From Bryobacter sp964387685 (GTDB lineage: Bacteria > Acidobacteriota > Terriglobia > Bryobacterales > Bryobacteraceae), in assembly GCA_964387685.1 (NCBI GenBank), contig CAYLXK010000011.1, positions 1 through 64,000 on the forward strand: a stretch of DNA of 64,000 nucleotides, written 5' to 3'. Positions within the stretch are counted from its first letter, which is position 1. The number at the start of each line of letters is the position of its first letter. Below the pieces are notes generated by a model, which was not told the origin of the DNA, did no database searches, and was given only the letters and a program-made list of their open reading frames with translations. Made by a program: the position numbers and the translations under genes. Positions 24,381 to 32,579 of the stretch are shown here, piece by piece.

Positions 24381-25228
24381 TCCGGCTTCTTCCCGAGGAG
24401 CAGGGCGCGGTCTTTCAATACATTCATTCCTTGTGCGCCATCACTCTCGACCACAGCAAAGGGTATCTGATTGAAGGGCGCCTAGGTCCGATGGCCGAGG
24501 ATCTGGGTTGCCGCAGCTTCCTCGATCTGGTGAGCCGCTCCCGCAACGACGCAAGCGGGACGATCCGGCGCCGCATCGTGGACGAGATCACGACGGGTGA
24601 AACCCTTTTCTTTCGGGACAACTCCCCTTTCGACCTGCTTCGCCATAAGGTGATACCGGACCTGATCGACAGACGTTCGCGCAACAGCCTCAAAACGCCC
24701 TTGCGTATTTGGAGCGCGGCCTGCTCGAGCGGCCAGGAGCTCTACAGCATTGCCATGGTGCTGACGGAGCTACTGGGGGATCTCAGCCGCTATCAAATCC
24801 GCTTATTGGGCACCGACATCTCCGACCAAGCGGTGGCGAAAGCCAGCGCGGGCGTTTTCAGTCATCTAGAAGTATCCCGCGGGCTTCCGGACGAAGCGCG
24901 GGGCCGCTACTTCCACCTCCATCCCCAGGGTTGGAAGATCCGGGACGAGATCCGGGCCATGGTCACCTTCCGGCGTTTGAATCTCATGGAAGACTTCAGC
25001 TCGGTTGGAAAATTCGACCTCATTTTCTGCCGTAACGTCGCGATCTACTTTTCGGATCCGGATCGGATTTCCTTGTTCAACCGGATCGAGCAACGTATGG
25101 AAAATGATGGCTATCTGGTGTTGGGCTCGATGGAATCCCTGAGCGGCATTTGCCCGCAATATGAATCCAAGCGCCATCTTCGCGCGGTGTACTACCAGTT
25201 GCGCTCGCCCGCGCGTCCAGGCAAATAG
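24377..25228 (+). CDS. cheR: CheR receptor methyltransferase
   Basis: A 283-residue CheR. The N-terminal all-helical domain is followed by the SAM-binding domain with IWSAACSSGQELYSIAM (motif I), LLGTDISDQAV and FCRNVAIYFS. It methylates glutamates on the chemoreceptors. It starts at a GTG overlapping the cheB stop (GTGA). No TPR extension is present, so any receptor interaction must use the core domain. It is the last gene of the signalling block; the convergent dnaE2 ends 6 bases further on. Confidence 0.95.
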   Translation: MIRLLPEEQGAVFQYIHSLCAITLDHSKGYLIEGRLGPMAEDLGCRSFLDLVSRSRNDASGTIRRRIVDEITTGETLFFRDNSPFDLLRHKVIPDLIDRRSRNSLKTPLRIWSAACSSGQELYSIAMVLTELLGDLSRYQIRLLGTDISDQAVAKASAGVFSHLEVSRGLPDEARGRYFHLHPQGWKIRDEIRAMVTFRRLNLMEDFSSVGKFDLIFCRNVAIYFSDPDRISLFNRIEQRMENDGYLVLGSMESLSGICPQYESKRHLRAVYYQLRSPARPGK

Positions 25229-25233
25229 CGGCT

Positions 25234-28200
25234 TCAGTGGAAGTCGTGCGAAGGCACGCCGATATGAAGCGGGCTGCCGAGAGGGGCTACGCTTTTAGCG
25301 AGGATGTGCGTGACGCCATCGGCATTCTGCATGCGCCCTTCGACGATCACCCACGGGTGGGCGACGATGGCCGCGCGCTGCCGCTCAAAAAGGTCCGGCA
25401 TCACGACGACGTTCGAGATCCCGGTTTCGTCCTCGAGGCTGACGAAAGTGATGCCTTTGGCGGTGCTGGGGCGCTGGCGGACGATGACGTTGCCGGCCAC
25501 CCGCACCGTACGGCCGTTGGCCACCGTTAGCAGCGCCGCGGCGGGCGTCACGCCCATTTGATTGAGCTCCGCGCGGCGGTAGGCCATGGGGTGCTTGCCG
25601 ATGGTCATGCCGGTGCCAAAGCTGTCGGAGACCAGGCGCTCTTCGAGGGTCATCTGCCGCAGGGGCGTCTCGGGAATCGTTTCGGGCACGGCCAGCAGCA
25701 AGTCCCCCGGCGGCTTGGTCACCCAGGAGACCTGCCATAAGGCGTCGCGGCGGTGCTGGGCGCCCAGCGGATTCAAGGCGCCGATGGAGGCGAGCTGCGA
25801 GAGGTCGTCTTTGTGCAAGGCCGGAACGCGGCGCGCCAGGTCTTCGATGCCCTTAAACGGCTGCGCGGCGACAATCGCTTCGGCGGCCGCGCGGCTGAGG
25901 CCGCGGACGTAGTTCAAGCCCAGGCGGAGTTCGCGGTTTTCGAGCGTGCAGACTGGGCGCGAGCGGTTGATATCGACGGGCAGCACGCGCAGGCCGTGGC
26001 GTTGGGCGTCTTTGATCAGGGTGGCGGGCGAATAAAAGCCCATGGGCTGGTGATTGAGCAGCGCGCAGGTGAAAGCGGGCAGATAGTAAGTGCGCAGGTA
26101 GGCGCTAGCGTAGGCCAGCAAGGCAAAGCTGGCGGCGTGCGATTCCGGAAAGCCGAACATCGCAAAGGACGTGATCGCCTTGACGATGCGGTCCTGCACT
26201 TCGCCGACAATGCCTTTGCGCGTCATGCCGGCGCGGAGCTTCACTTCGATTTCGCGCATGCGTTTTTCCGAGCGTTTGAAGCCGAAGGCGCGGCGGAGTT
26301 CCTCGGCCTCGCCGCCCGTAAAATCCGCCACCGCCATGGCCATGCGCAGCAGTTGCTCCTGGAAAAGCGGTACACCGAGGGTGCGCTTCAGGATCTCGTC
26401 CAGGGACGGATGCAGAGGCTCGGCTTTCTCCCGGCCCTGGCGTCGAGAGATGTAGGGGTGCACCATCTTGCCCTCGATCGGCCCGGGGCGGATGATGGCC
26501 ACTTGCACCACCAGATCGTAGAATTTCTCGGGCTTCATCTTGGGCAAAGAAGCTTGCTGGGCGCGGCTTTCCACCTGGAAGAGGCCGATGGTATCGGCGC
26601 GCTGCAAGGCGGCGTAGACTTGGGGGTCGTCGGCAGGCAGGCGGCCGAGGTCGATCTTCTCGCCATAGTGCTCTTCAATTAATTCGATCGATTCCTCCAG
26701 CGCCGCCATCATGCCCAGGCCCAAGAGGTCCACTTTCACAATGCCCATGTCGGCGCAGTCTTCCTTATCCCATTGCACGACCACACGGCCGGGCATGGAG
26801 GCGGGCTCCAAGGGCACGACGGAATCCAGTTGCCCCTGGCAAATCACCATGCCCCCGGAATGCTGGCCCAGATGGCGCGGCAATTCCTGGAGGCCGACGG
26901 CGAGATCGAGAAACTTGAGCACGCGCGGGTCCGAGACATCGAGGCCCGCTTCCTTAAAGTGCTTGTCGGGCGTATCGCTTTCTTCCGACCAGCCCCAGCG
27001 CGGCACGAACTTCGACAAGCGGCCCAGGGTGGCTTCGTCGAAGCCCAGCACCTTGCCGGCCTCGCGCGCGGCGGAGCGTCCGCGGTAAGTGATGACGTTG
27101 GCCGTCATGGCGGCGCCGAGCTGCCCATAGCGCTCGTAGACATATTGGATGGCGCGTTCGCGTTGGACGCCGGAGGGGAGATCGAGGTCGATATCCGGCC
27201 ATTCACCGCGGTTCTCGGAAAGAAAGCGCTCAAACAGCAGATCCATCTTCACGGCGTCGACGGCGGTGATGCCCAGCGAATAACAAACGGCGCTGTTGGC
27301 GGCCGAGCCGCGGCCTTGGATCAAAATGCCCTGCCGCTTGCAGAACTCGACGATGTCCCAAACGATCAGGAAGTAGCCGGCAAAGCCGAGTTTGCCGATG
27401 ATGGCGAGCTCTTTCTCCAGTTGCGGGCGGGCGCGCTCATAGTCCTGGACATAGCGGCGGCGGGCGTATTCTTCCGTCAGCTTGGCCAGAAAGCTTTGTT
27501 CGGTGTGGCCAGGCGGGACGGGGTAACTGGGAAAGCGGTAACCGAGATCGGCAAGCGTGAATTCCAAGCGGCTGGCGACTTCGAGCGTTTGGTCGATCGC
27601 CTCCGGCACATCGGCAAAGAGGCGGATCATGTCGGGAGTCGATTTCGGATAGCGCTCGGAGTTCCGCGCGAGCAGGCGCCCCGCGTTGGCCAGCGTCGTA
27701 TGGTGGCGCAGGCAGGTGAAGACGTCCAGCAGTTCGCGGTGGCGGGGCAGCGAATAACACACGCCGTTGGTGGCCACGAGCGGACGATGCAAGCGCTGCG
27801 CCAGTTCGATCACGGCCTGGTTGCGCGCTTCTTCCTCTCGATCGAAATGGCGCTGCACTTCGAGATAGACATTCCCGGCGCCGAAGATGCGTTCCAGGCG
27901 CTCCAGCGTGGCGGAGCCGTCTTTCGCCCGTAGGCCCTGGGCGAGGGGGCCGTCTTCCGCGCCGGTCAGGCAAAGCAGGCCGGGGGAGAATTCCTCGAGT
28001 TCCTCGCGCGTCACGGCAGCCTCGCGGCCGGGCTTGGGGTTCTTTGGCGTTCGCAACTTCATGCGGGAAATCATGCGGCAAAGATTCTGGTAGCCTTGGC
28101 GATTGGCCACTAGCAGCGGGTAGCGCGCCCCGTCGGTGCAGTTCACCTCGGCGCCCAGAAAGGGCTTGTGCCCGGCTTTTTTCATGGCTTGATAAAAGCG

Positions 28201-28350
28201 CGGCGCCCCATAGACGCCATCGATATCCAGTAGAGCCATGCCGCGCTGCTGCCATTGGGCGCAGGACTGAGCATAGTCTTCGGGATTCGAGGCCCCCCGC
28301 AGAAAACTGAAGGCGGAACGGGCATGCAACTCGACGTAATCCTGGGGCAT
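25234..28350 (-). CDS. dnaE2: Error-prone DNA polymerase III alpha subunit DnaE2 (ImuC)
   Basis: A C-family DNA polymerase of 1038 residues counted from the ATG at 28350, whose product begins MPQDYVELHARSAFSFLRG, the usual start of DnaE2 PHP domains. Upstream codons stay open to 28563 but lie inside the divergent gene and look non-coding. The PHP domain comes first; the polymerase catalytic acids are in PDIDLDLPSG; helix-hairpin-helix and OB-fold regions follow towards the C-terminus. Together with ImuA and ImuB it forms the mutasome for translesion synthesis and damage-induced mutagenesis. The ImuA gene starts 37 bases away on the other strand, so a shared control region is likely. Confidence 0.95.
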   Translation of the reverse strand: MPQDYVELHARSAFSFLRGASNPEDYAQSCAQWQQRGMALLDIDGVYGAPRFYQAMKKAGHKPFLGAEVNCTDGARYPLLVANRQGYQNLCRMISRMKLRTPKNPKPGREAAVTREELEEFSPGLLCLTGAEDGPLAQGLRAKDGSATLERLERIFGAGNVYLEVQRHFDREEEARNQAVIELAQRLHRPLVATNGVCYSLPRHRELLDVFTCLRHHTTLANAGRLLARNSERYPKSTPDMIRLFADVPEAIDQTLEVASRLEFTLADLGYRFPSYPVPPGHTEQSFLAKLTEEYARRRYVQDYERARPQLEKELAIIGKLGFAGYFLIVWDIVEFCKRQGILIQGRGSAANSAVCYSLGITAVDAVKMDLLFERFLSENRGEWPDIDLDLPSGVQRERAIQYVYERYGQLGAAMTANVITYRGRSAAREAGKVLGFDEATLGRLSKFVPRWGWSEESDTPDKHFKEAGLDVSDPRVLKFLDLAVGLQELPRHLGQHSGGMVICQGQLDSVVPLEPASMPGRVVVQWDKEDCADMGIVKVDLLGLGMMAALEESIELIEEHYGEKIDLGRLPADDPQVYAALQRADTIGLFQVESRAQQASLPKMKPEKFYDLVVQVAIIRPGPIEGKMVHPYISRRQGREKAEPLHPSLDEILKRTLGVPLFQEQLLRMAMAVADFTGGEAEELRRAFGFKRSEKRMREIEVKLRAGMTRKGIVGEVQDRIVKAITSFAMFGFPESHAASFALLAYASAYLRTYYLPAFTCALLNHQPMGFYSPATLIKDAQRHGLRVLPVDINRSRPVCTLENRELRLGLNYVRGLSRAAAEAIVAAQPFKGIEDLARRVPALHKDDLSQLASIGALNPLGAQHRRDALWQVSWVTKPPGDLLLAVPETIPETPLRQMTLEERLVSDSFGTGMTIGKHPMAYRRAELNQMGVTPAAALLTVANGRTVRVAGNVIVRQRPSTAKGITFVSLEDETGISNVVVMPDLFERQRAAIVAHPWVIVEGRMQNADGVTHILAKSVAPLGSPLHIGVPSHDFH

Positions 28351-28387
28351 TGACGTTTGCTCCAGTATAGGCGAAGATAAGGCGAAT
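28351..28387. promoter_or_regulatory. Short divergent control region of the imu mutasome with direct repeat
   Basis: Only 37 bases separate the start codons of dnaE2 (-) and imuA (+). They contain two copies of AGGCGAA at 28369-28375 and 28380-28386, an 11-base period, about one helical turn. In Alphaproteobacteria LexA binds a direct repeat with the same 11-base period (GTTC-N7-GTTC), but the bases differ here. A damage-responsive operator is therefore a hypothesis from position and spacing only. Confidence 0.35.
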
Positions 28388-29053
28388 ATGAAAGTATCCG
28401 CCGCACTGCTTCGCCAGGAAATGCAGACCGTCCTGGGGCCCCGCTGGGAGGCCGCCTTCCGTAGCCCGGAAGGGACAGGCCGGGAGAGCATACGCTCGAT
28501 GGCGGGGGAAATTCCGCGTGGGGCGATGACGGAAATCGCGGGTCCCGCCTCTTCGGGGCGCACTTCTTTGCTTTATTCTTTGCTGGCCACCGCCACGGCC
28601 GAAGGGGAATGCTGCGCGCTGCTGGACACGGGGGACGCCTTTGATCCGGCCAGCGCGGCGGAGGCGGGCGTGCGGCTGTCGCAAGTACTTTGGGTTCGTT
28701 GTGGCGGAAGCGTCGAAAATGCCCTCAAAGCGGCGGATTTACTGGCCCCGGCGGGCGGCTTCGGGCTGGTGGCGATCGATCTGGGGGAAACGCCCTCGCA
28801 GGCCAGCCGGCGCATTCCCCTGGCGGCCTGGTTCCGTTTGCGCAATGCCGTGGAAAACACCCGGACGGCGTTGCTGGTTTTGGGGCAGCAAATCCACGCC
28901 CATTCCTGCTCCGCGCTCAAGATCCAATTGAGCCGCCGGGGTTCGGCGTGGGAGGGGCGGCTGGCCGGGTGCTTGCTGGATCGTTTTGACGTGACGGCCA
29001 AATGCACGCGCCAGCATCGCCCGGAGAAGCGGGAGTTTTCCGTTTCGCGATAA
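28388..29053 (+). CDS. imuA: ImuA, RecA/SulA-like mutasome accessory protein
   Basis: A 221-residue RecA-fold protein. A P-loop-like GPASSGRTSLL sequence lies near residues 58-68 and its general outline (MAGEIPRGAMTEIAGPASSGRTS, then LLDTGDAFDP and AIDLGE) matches ImuA of ImuA-ImuB-DnaE2 cassettes. In other bacteria ImuA is needed for mutasome function and interacts with RecA and ImuB. It starts with ATG at 28388 directly after a direct-repeat element and is followed 9 bases later by imuB. Identification relies on the combination of fold and neighbours. Confidence 0.85.
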   Translation: MKVSAALLRQEMQTVLGPRWEAAFRSPEGTGRESIRSMAGEIPRGAMTEIAGPASSGRTSLLYSLLATATAEGECCALLDTGDAFDPASAAEAGVRLSQVLWVRCGGSVENALKAADLLAPAGGFGLVAIDLGETPSQASRRIPLAAWFRLRNAVENTRTALLVLGQQIHAHSCSALKIQLSRRGSAWEGRLAGCLLDRFDVTAKCTRQHRPEKREFSVSR

Positions 29054-29062
29054 CGAGGTTGT

Positions 29063-30307
29063 ATGTTTGCTTGTCTTTATGCGCCCGGCAATCATGCGCT
29101 GCTGCTGCGCTGCGCCGGGTATTTTTCGCCGCTAATTGAGGAGACGGCCAACGATACGGTGGTCTTCGATATTCGCGGGTTGCGGCGCATCCATGGCACG
29201 CCGGAGCAGATTGCCGCCGCGATTCAAGCCCGAGTGGGGGTGCCCGCGCAACTGGCCATCGCGGCGAACCCGGATGCGGCGGTGCATGCGGCCCGGGGTC
29301 TGCGGGGCACGACGATTTTGCCCGCCGGCGGGGAGGCGGCGCGGCTGGCTCCCTTGCCGCCTTACCTGCTGGGCGGTTCGCCGGAATTCGCCCGGCACCT
29401 GGACCAATGGGGGATCCGGAACTTCGGCGAATTCGCCGCGCTGCCTGCGCTGGGGGTGGCGGCGCGCTTGGGCGAAGAAGGTACGCGCTTGCAAAAACTC
29501 GCGCGCGGCGAGGGGCAGAGGCAGTTGCGGCTGCGGGAGGAGCCCGTTTTTTTCCGCGAGGAGAAAGATCTGGAACATGCGGTCCATTTGCTCGAGCCGC
29601 TGCTGTTTTGTCTGACGCAAATGGTGAACGATCTTTGCCAGCGGCTGCGTTTTCATGGCCGGGCCGCTAACGAGATCCGGCTGAGCCTGGGCCTGGTGCG
29701 GGGCGCGGCGCATACGGCGCGTTTGCGCCTGCCGGTGCCGATACTCGATGGGAAAGTGTTGTTGAAGCTGCTGCAACTCGAACTGGGCGACCGGCCGCCG
29801 CAAGCGCCCGTGGCCAAGATCGAAGTCGAGTTGATGCCGGTGGAGTCGCGCACAACGCAGCACGGTCTCTTTCTGCCGGCGGCGCCGGAGCCGGAGAAAC
29901 TCGAAGTCACGCTCACGCGCATCCGCAGCCTGGTGGGCGCCGACAAAGTGGGCGCGCCGGAGTTGCTCGATACGCACCGCCCGGACGCGTACCGTTTGGG
30001 GGCGCTGGCGGCGGGAAAGGCGACACCCCTGCCCTTGCGGCCCAAGATCGGCTTCCGGCGCTTCCGGCCGCCCTTTCCCGCGCGCGTTTGGCGCAACGAT
30101 CTCGGCAGGCCGGCCAAGATTCAATCGGCGTTGGGCGGCGGGGAGGTGCTGGTAGCGGCTGGCCCCTGGCAGAGTTCCGGCGATTGGTGGAGCAGCGAAG
30201 TCTGGACGCGCCAGGAATGGGATGTAGAGACGCAGAGCCTGGGCGTTTTCCGGGTGTACTGGGATTACGGCGGGGGGAAGTGGTTTATCGAGGGAAGCTA
30301 CGACTGA
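29063..30307 (+). CDS. imuB: ImuB, catalytically inactive Y-family polymerase homologue
   Basis: A 414-residue protein of the Y-family DNA polymerase (UmuC/DinB) group in its ImuB form. The N-terminal finger/palm part is shortened and begins with MFACLYAP in place of the usual catalytic DxD start; the palm strand VVFDIRGL lacks the paired catalytic acids, as in known ImuB proteins. A little-finger-like region and a C-terminal extension ending in GKWFIEGSYD follow. ImuB acts as the hub linking DnaE2, ImuA and the sliding clamp. I did not identify a certain clamp-binding motif. Confidence 0.9.
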   Translation: MFACLYAPGNHALLLRCAGYFSPLIEETANDTVVFDIRGLRRIHGTPEQIAAAIQARVGVPAQLAIAANPDAAVHAARGLRGTTILPAGGEAARLAPLPPYLLGGSPEFARHLDQWGIRNFGEFAALPALGVAARLGEEGTRLQKLARGEGQRQLRLREEPVFFREEKDLEHAVHLLEPLLFCLTQMVNDLCQRLRFHGRAANEIRLSLGLVRGAAHTARLRLPVPILDGKVLLKLLQLELGDRPPQAPVAKIEVELMPVESRTTQHGLFLPAAPEPEKLEVTLTRIRSLVGADKVGAPELLDTHRPDAYRLGALAAGKATPLPLRPKIGFRRFRPPFPARVWRNDLGRPAKIQSALGGGEVLVAAGPWQSSGDWWSSEVWTRQEWDVETQSLGVFRVYWDYGGGKWFIEGSYD

Positions 30308-30384
30308 GGAGCGGCTGGTAAAGCTTTGCCGGTATGAAGGTTAGCGTCAACCGTCGAGCGAGCGATGAAAAAGTGCCTTTGGCG

Positions 30385-30663
30385 CTACACCGGTTTTGGC
30401 GCAAAACGCCGGGCCGCGCGGGCACGAGCTTGCTGGGCGGCGACATCGCGGTTCTTCGGTGCTGCCGAGGTGTTTAGTGTACCGATCAGCTTGGCGGAAA
30501 CGGCGGCGATTTCGGCAACCGCCCCGTAAAACGGCGCTTCGTTGCCCTTTGACGGCTTGTTCACGCCGCTAATCTTGCGCACAAACTGGAGGGCGGCGGC
30601 GCGGATTTCCTCCTCTGTCGCGGGTGGATCGAAATTGAAGAGGGGCTTAATGTTTCGGCACAT
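30385..30663 (-). CDS. DUF2277 family protein
   Basis: A 92-residue soluble protein that opens with MCRNIKPLFNFDPPATEEEI, the signature of the DUF2277 family; this fixes the start at ATG 30663 rather than 15 bases upstream. A second conserved part reads AALQFVRKISGVNKPS. The C-terminus is rich in Ala and Arg. Function of the family is unknown. It faces imuB across a 77-base gap and is divergent from the S55 peptidase-like gene. Confidence 0.9.
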   Translation of the reverse strand: MCRNIKPLFNFDPPATEEEIRAAALQFVRKISGVNKPSKGNEAPFYGAVAEIAAVSAKLIGTLNTSAAPKNRDVAAQQARARAARRFAPKPV

Positions 30664-30746
30664 CGGGGCACGATCCATATAATAGGAGAATTCAAGGCAT
30701 CCTAAAACGGTGCCGATAGCGTCTATAGAGACAGATTAGGTTGTAC

Positions 30747-32528
30747 ATGAAGCTTGCTCTTTCCTTAATGGCCCTGGGACTGGCCGGGGCCCTCTGCGGC
30801 CAAACCCCGCCGACAGCCGGTAAAACGGAGATCCTCCCCTTGAGCGAGGTGAAACCGGGGATGAAGGCGACCGCCTGGACGGTCTTCGAAGGAAGCGAGG
30901 CCGAGCCGGTCCCTATCGAAGTGATTGGCGTATGGAAAAACGCTTGGGGCCCGAAGCAAGACATCATCCTGGCCAAGATGTTCGGTAAAGCGCTGCGTAC
31001 GGGCGTGGCCGGCGGCATGTCCGGTTCGCCGGTTTACGTAGACGGCAAGATGATGGGGGCCGTGAGCCTGCGCATCAGCGTGTTTTCCCCCGACGCCATC
31101 TGCGGTATCACGCCGATTGAGTTGATGCTCGAAATCAACGAATTCGATTCTTCTCGACCGGCCGAAGCGAAATCGCCCGCGAGCGTTGCCTCGCTACGCC
31201 CGATCGCGGTTCCAGAAAGTGTGATGGCGGGCGCGCTGATGCAGCCTATTGAGACCCCGCTTACTTTTTCGGGATTCAACCAAACGGTACTCGATTACTT
31301 TGGCGGCACCTTGAAGCAGATGGGCTTGCGACCCGTGATGGGCGGCGGCGGCGGCGCCAACTATGACACGAAGCCCTCCGCGGATTGGCAGAGCTCGCTC
31401 AAGCCCGGGCAGCCTATTGTTGGGGTGTTGGTTTCGGGAGATATGAATATTTCGGGGCTAGGTACCGTCACTTATAACGACGGCAAAAAGGTGCTCGGCT
31501 TTGGCCACCCTTTCTTCAACATGGGCCCGGTGGACATGCCGATGGCCAAGGGCGAAATTCTCACCGTGTTGAGTTCCAGCTTCCAGCCCAACAAGGTCGG
31601 CAATACGACGGAGATCGTCGGCGCTTTGCGGCAAGATCGCCACTCGGGCATCCAAGGCCTACTGGGAGAAGAGGCGGCCACGATTCCGGTCAAGGTGAAA
31701 GTGCGTAGCAGTAAGGGCGAGAAAGACTTCCGCTTCAACGTTTTCGTCAACCAGAAATGGACGCCGTTCCTGATGACGATGACCATGTTTAATTCCATTT
31801 CTGGCTCAAACGAATTCAGCGACGAGACCACGTACCGGCTCAGCGGCAAAGTCGAACTGGACGGGCTGCCGAGCCTGAATCTGGGCAACATGGCCGCGCC
31901 GAGCGATAGCCCGCTGCCGCCCTCGGTCCTGATGGCCACCTGGTGGGGCGATAAGTTCAACCGGCTCTACGGCAACAACCTCGCCACGCCGAAGCTGAAG
32001 GCCGTCGAGGCCACCATTGATCTAATTCCGGAGCGACGCATCGCCGCCATTGAAAGCGCCTGGATGGAGAAGACGGAGCTGAACCCGGGCGAGGATGTGA
32101 AGGTGAAGGTTTTCCTGCAACCCTGGCGCGGCGAAAGAATCACGCGCGAAGTGACCGTGAAGATTCCTTCTTCGCTTTCGAAAGGCGAGCACAAGATTCT
32201 ACTGAGCGACGCCGACACGCTGAACCGCTTCCCCCAAATGGCCTCGATGTTCAACCGCTTCCTGGAGTTGCCCGAGGCTGTAAATGTCATCAATCAGGAG
32301 CGCGCCAACTCCAAGCTCTTTGTCTCGGTGACCAGTATGAAACCGACCATTTATATGGACGACAAGAGCCTCACCAGCCTGCCAGGCAGCGTGATGAATG
32401 TGATGCAAGCCGGGCGCGCCACGACGAAGCCGACGGTGACGCTGATGGAATCGTTTGAGGAAATGGCGGCGCTGCCCTTTGATTATGTAATTGGCGGGCA
32501 ATATAGCCTGCGCTTCACGGTCCGCTAA
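30747..32528 (+). CDS. Secreted SpoIVB-type S55 peptidase domain protein
   Basis: A 593-residue exported protein from ATG 30747 (an upstream TTG at 30741 is less likely). The signal peptide ends near residue 19. An S55-like domain follows: GVAGGMSGSPVYVDG near residues 86-100 is the nucleophile motif (Ser92, the GxSGxP position) and His254 in LGFGHPFF matches the GHG/GHP histidine of SpoIVB. Between and after these, beta-rich regions of unknown type make up the remaining 340 residues. SpoIVB is a sporulation signalling protease, but there is no sign of sporulation here, so the role is probably envelope proteolysis or quality control. The downstream propeller gene starts 51 bases later. Confidence 0.8.
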   Translation: MKLALSLMALGLAGALCGQTPPTAGKTEILPLSEVKPGMKATAWTVFEGSEAEPVPIEVIGVWKNAWGPKQDIILAKMFGKALRTGVAGGMSGSPVYVDGKMMGAVSLRISVFSPDAICGITPIELMLEINEFDSSRPAEAKSPASVASLRPIAVPESVMAGALMQPIETPLTFSGFNQTVLDYFGGTLKQMGLRPVMGGGGGANYDTKPSADWQSSLKPGQPIVGVLVSGDMNISGLGTVTYNDGKKVLGFGHPFFNMGPVDMPMAKGEILTVLSSSFQPNKVGNTTEIVGALRQDRHSGIQGLLGEEAATIPVKVKVRSSKGEKDFRFNVFVNQKWTPFLMTMTMFNSISGSNEFSDETTYRLSGKVELDGLPSLNLGNMAAPSDSPLPPSVLMATWWGDKFNRLYGNNLATPKLKAVEATIDLIPERRIAAIESAWMEKTELNPGEDVKVKVFLQPWRGERITREVTVKIPSSLSKGEHKILLSDADTLNRFPQMASMFNRFLELPEAVNVINQERANSKLFVSVTSMKPTIYMDDKSLTSLPGSVMNVMQAGRATTKPTVTLMESFEEMAALPFDYVIGGQYSLRFTVR

Positions 32529-32579
32529 TTTAGCCGAGCGTATACCTTCTGCCACAGATCGGAATTTTCAATTCTTCCC

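Noticed and set aside
26773..27933. A 386-codon open frame on the plus strand opposite dnaE2
   Set aside because: Pure mirror of a strongly conserved polymerase gene; low-complexity composition and no ribosome-binding site.
28351..28563. 71 extra N-terminal codons of dnaE2
   Set aside because: They overlap imuA, and the family start MPQDYVELH is at 28350; the extension resembles no polymerase sequence.
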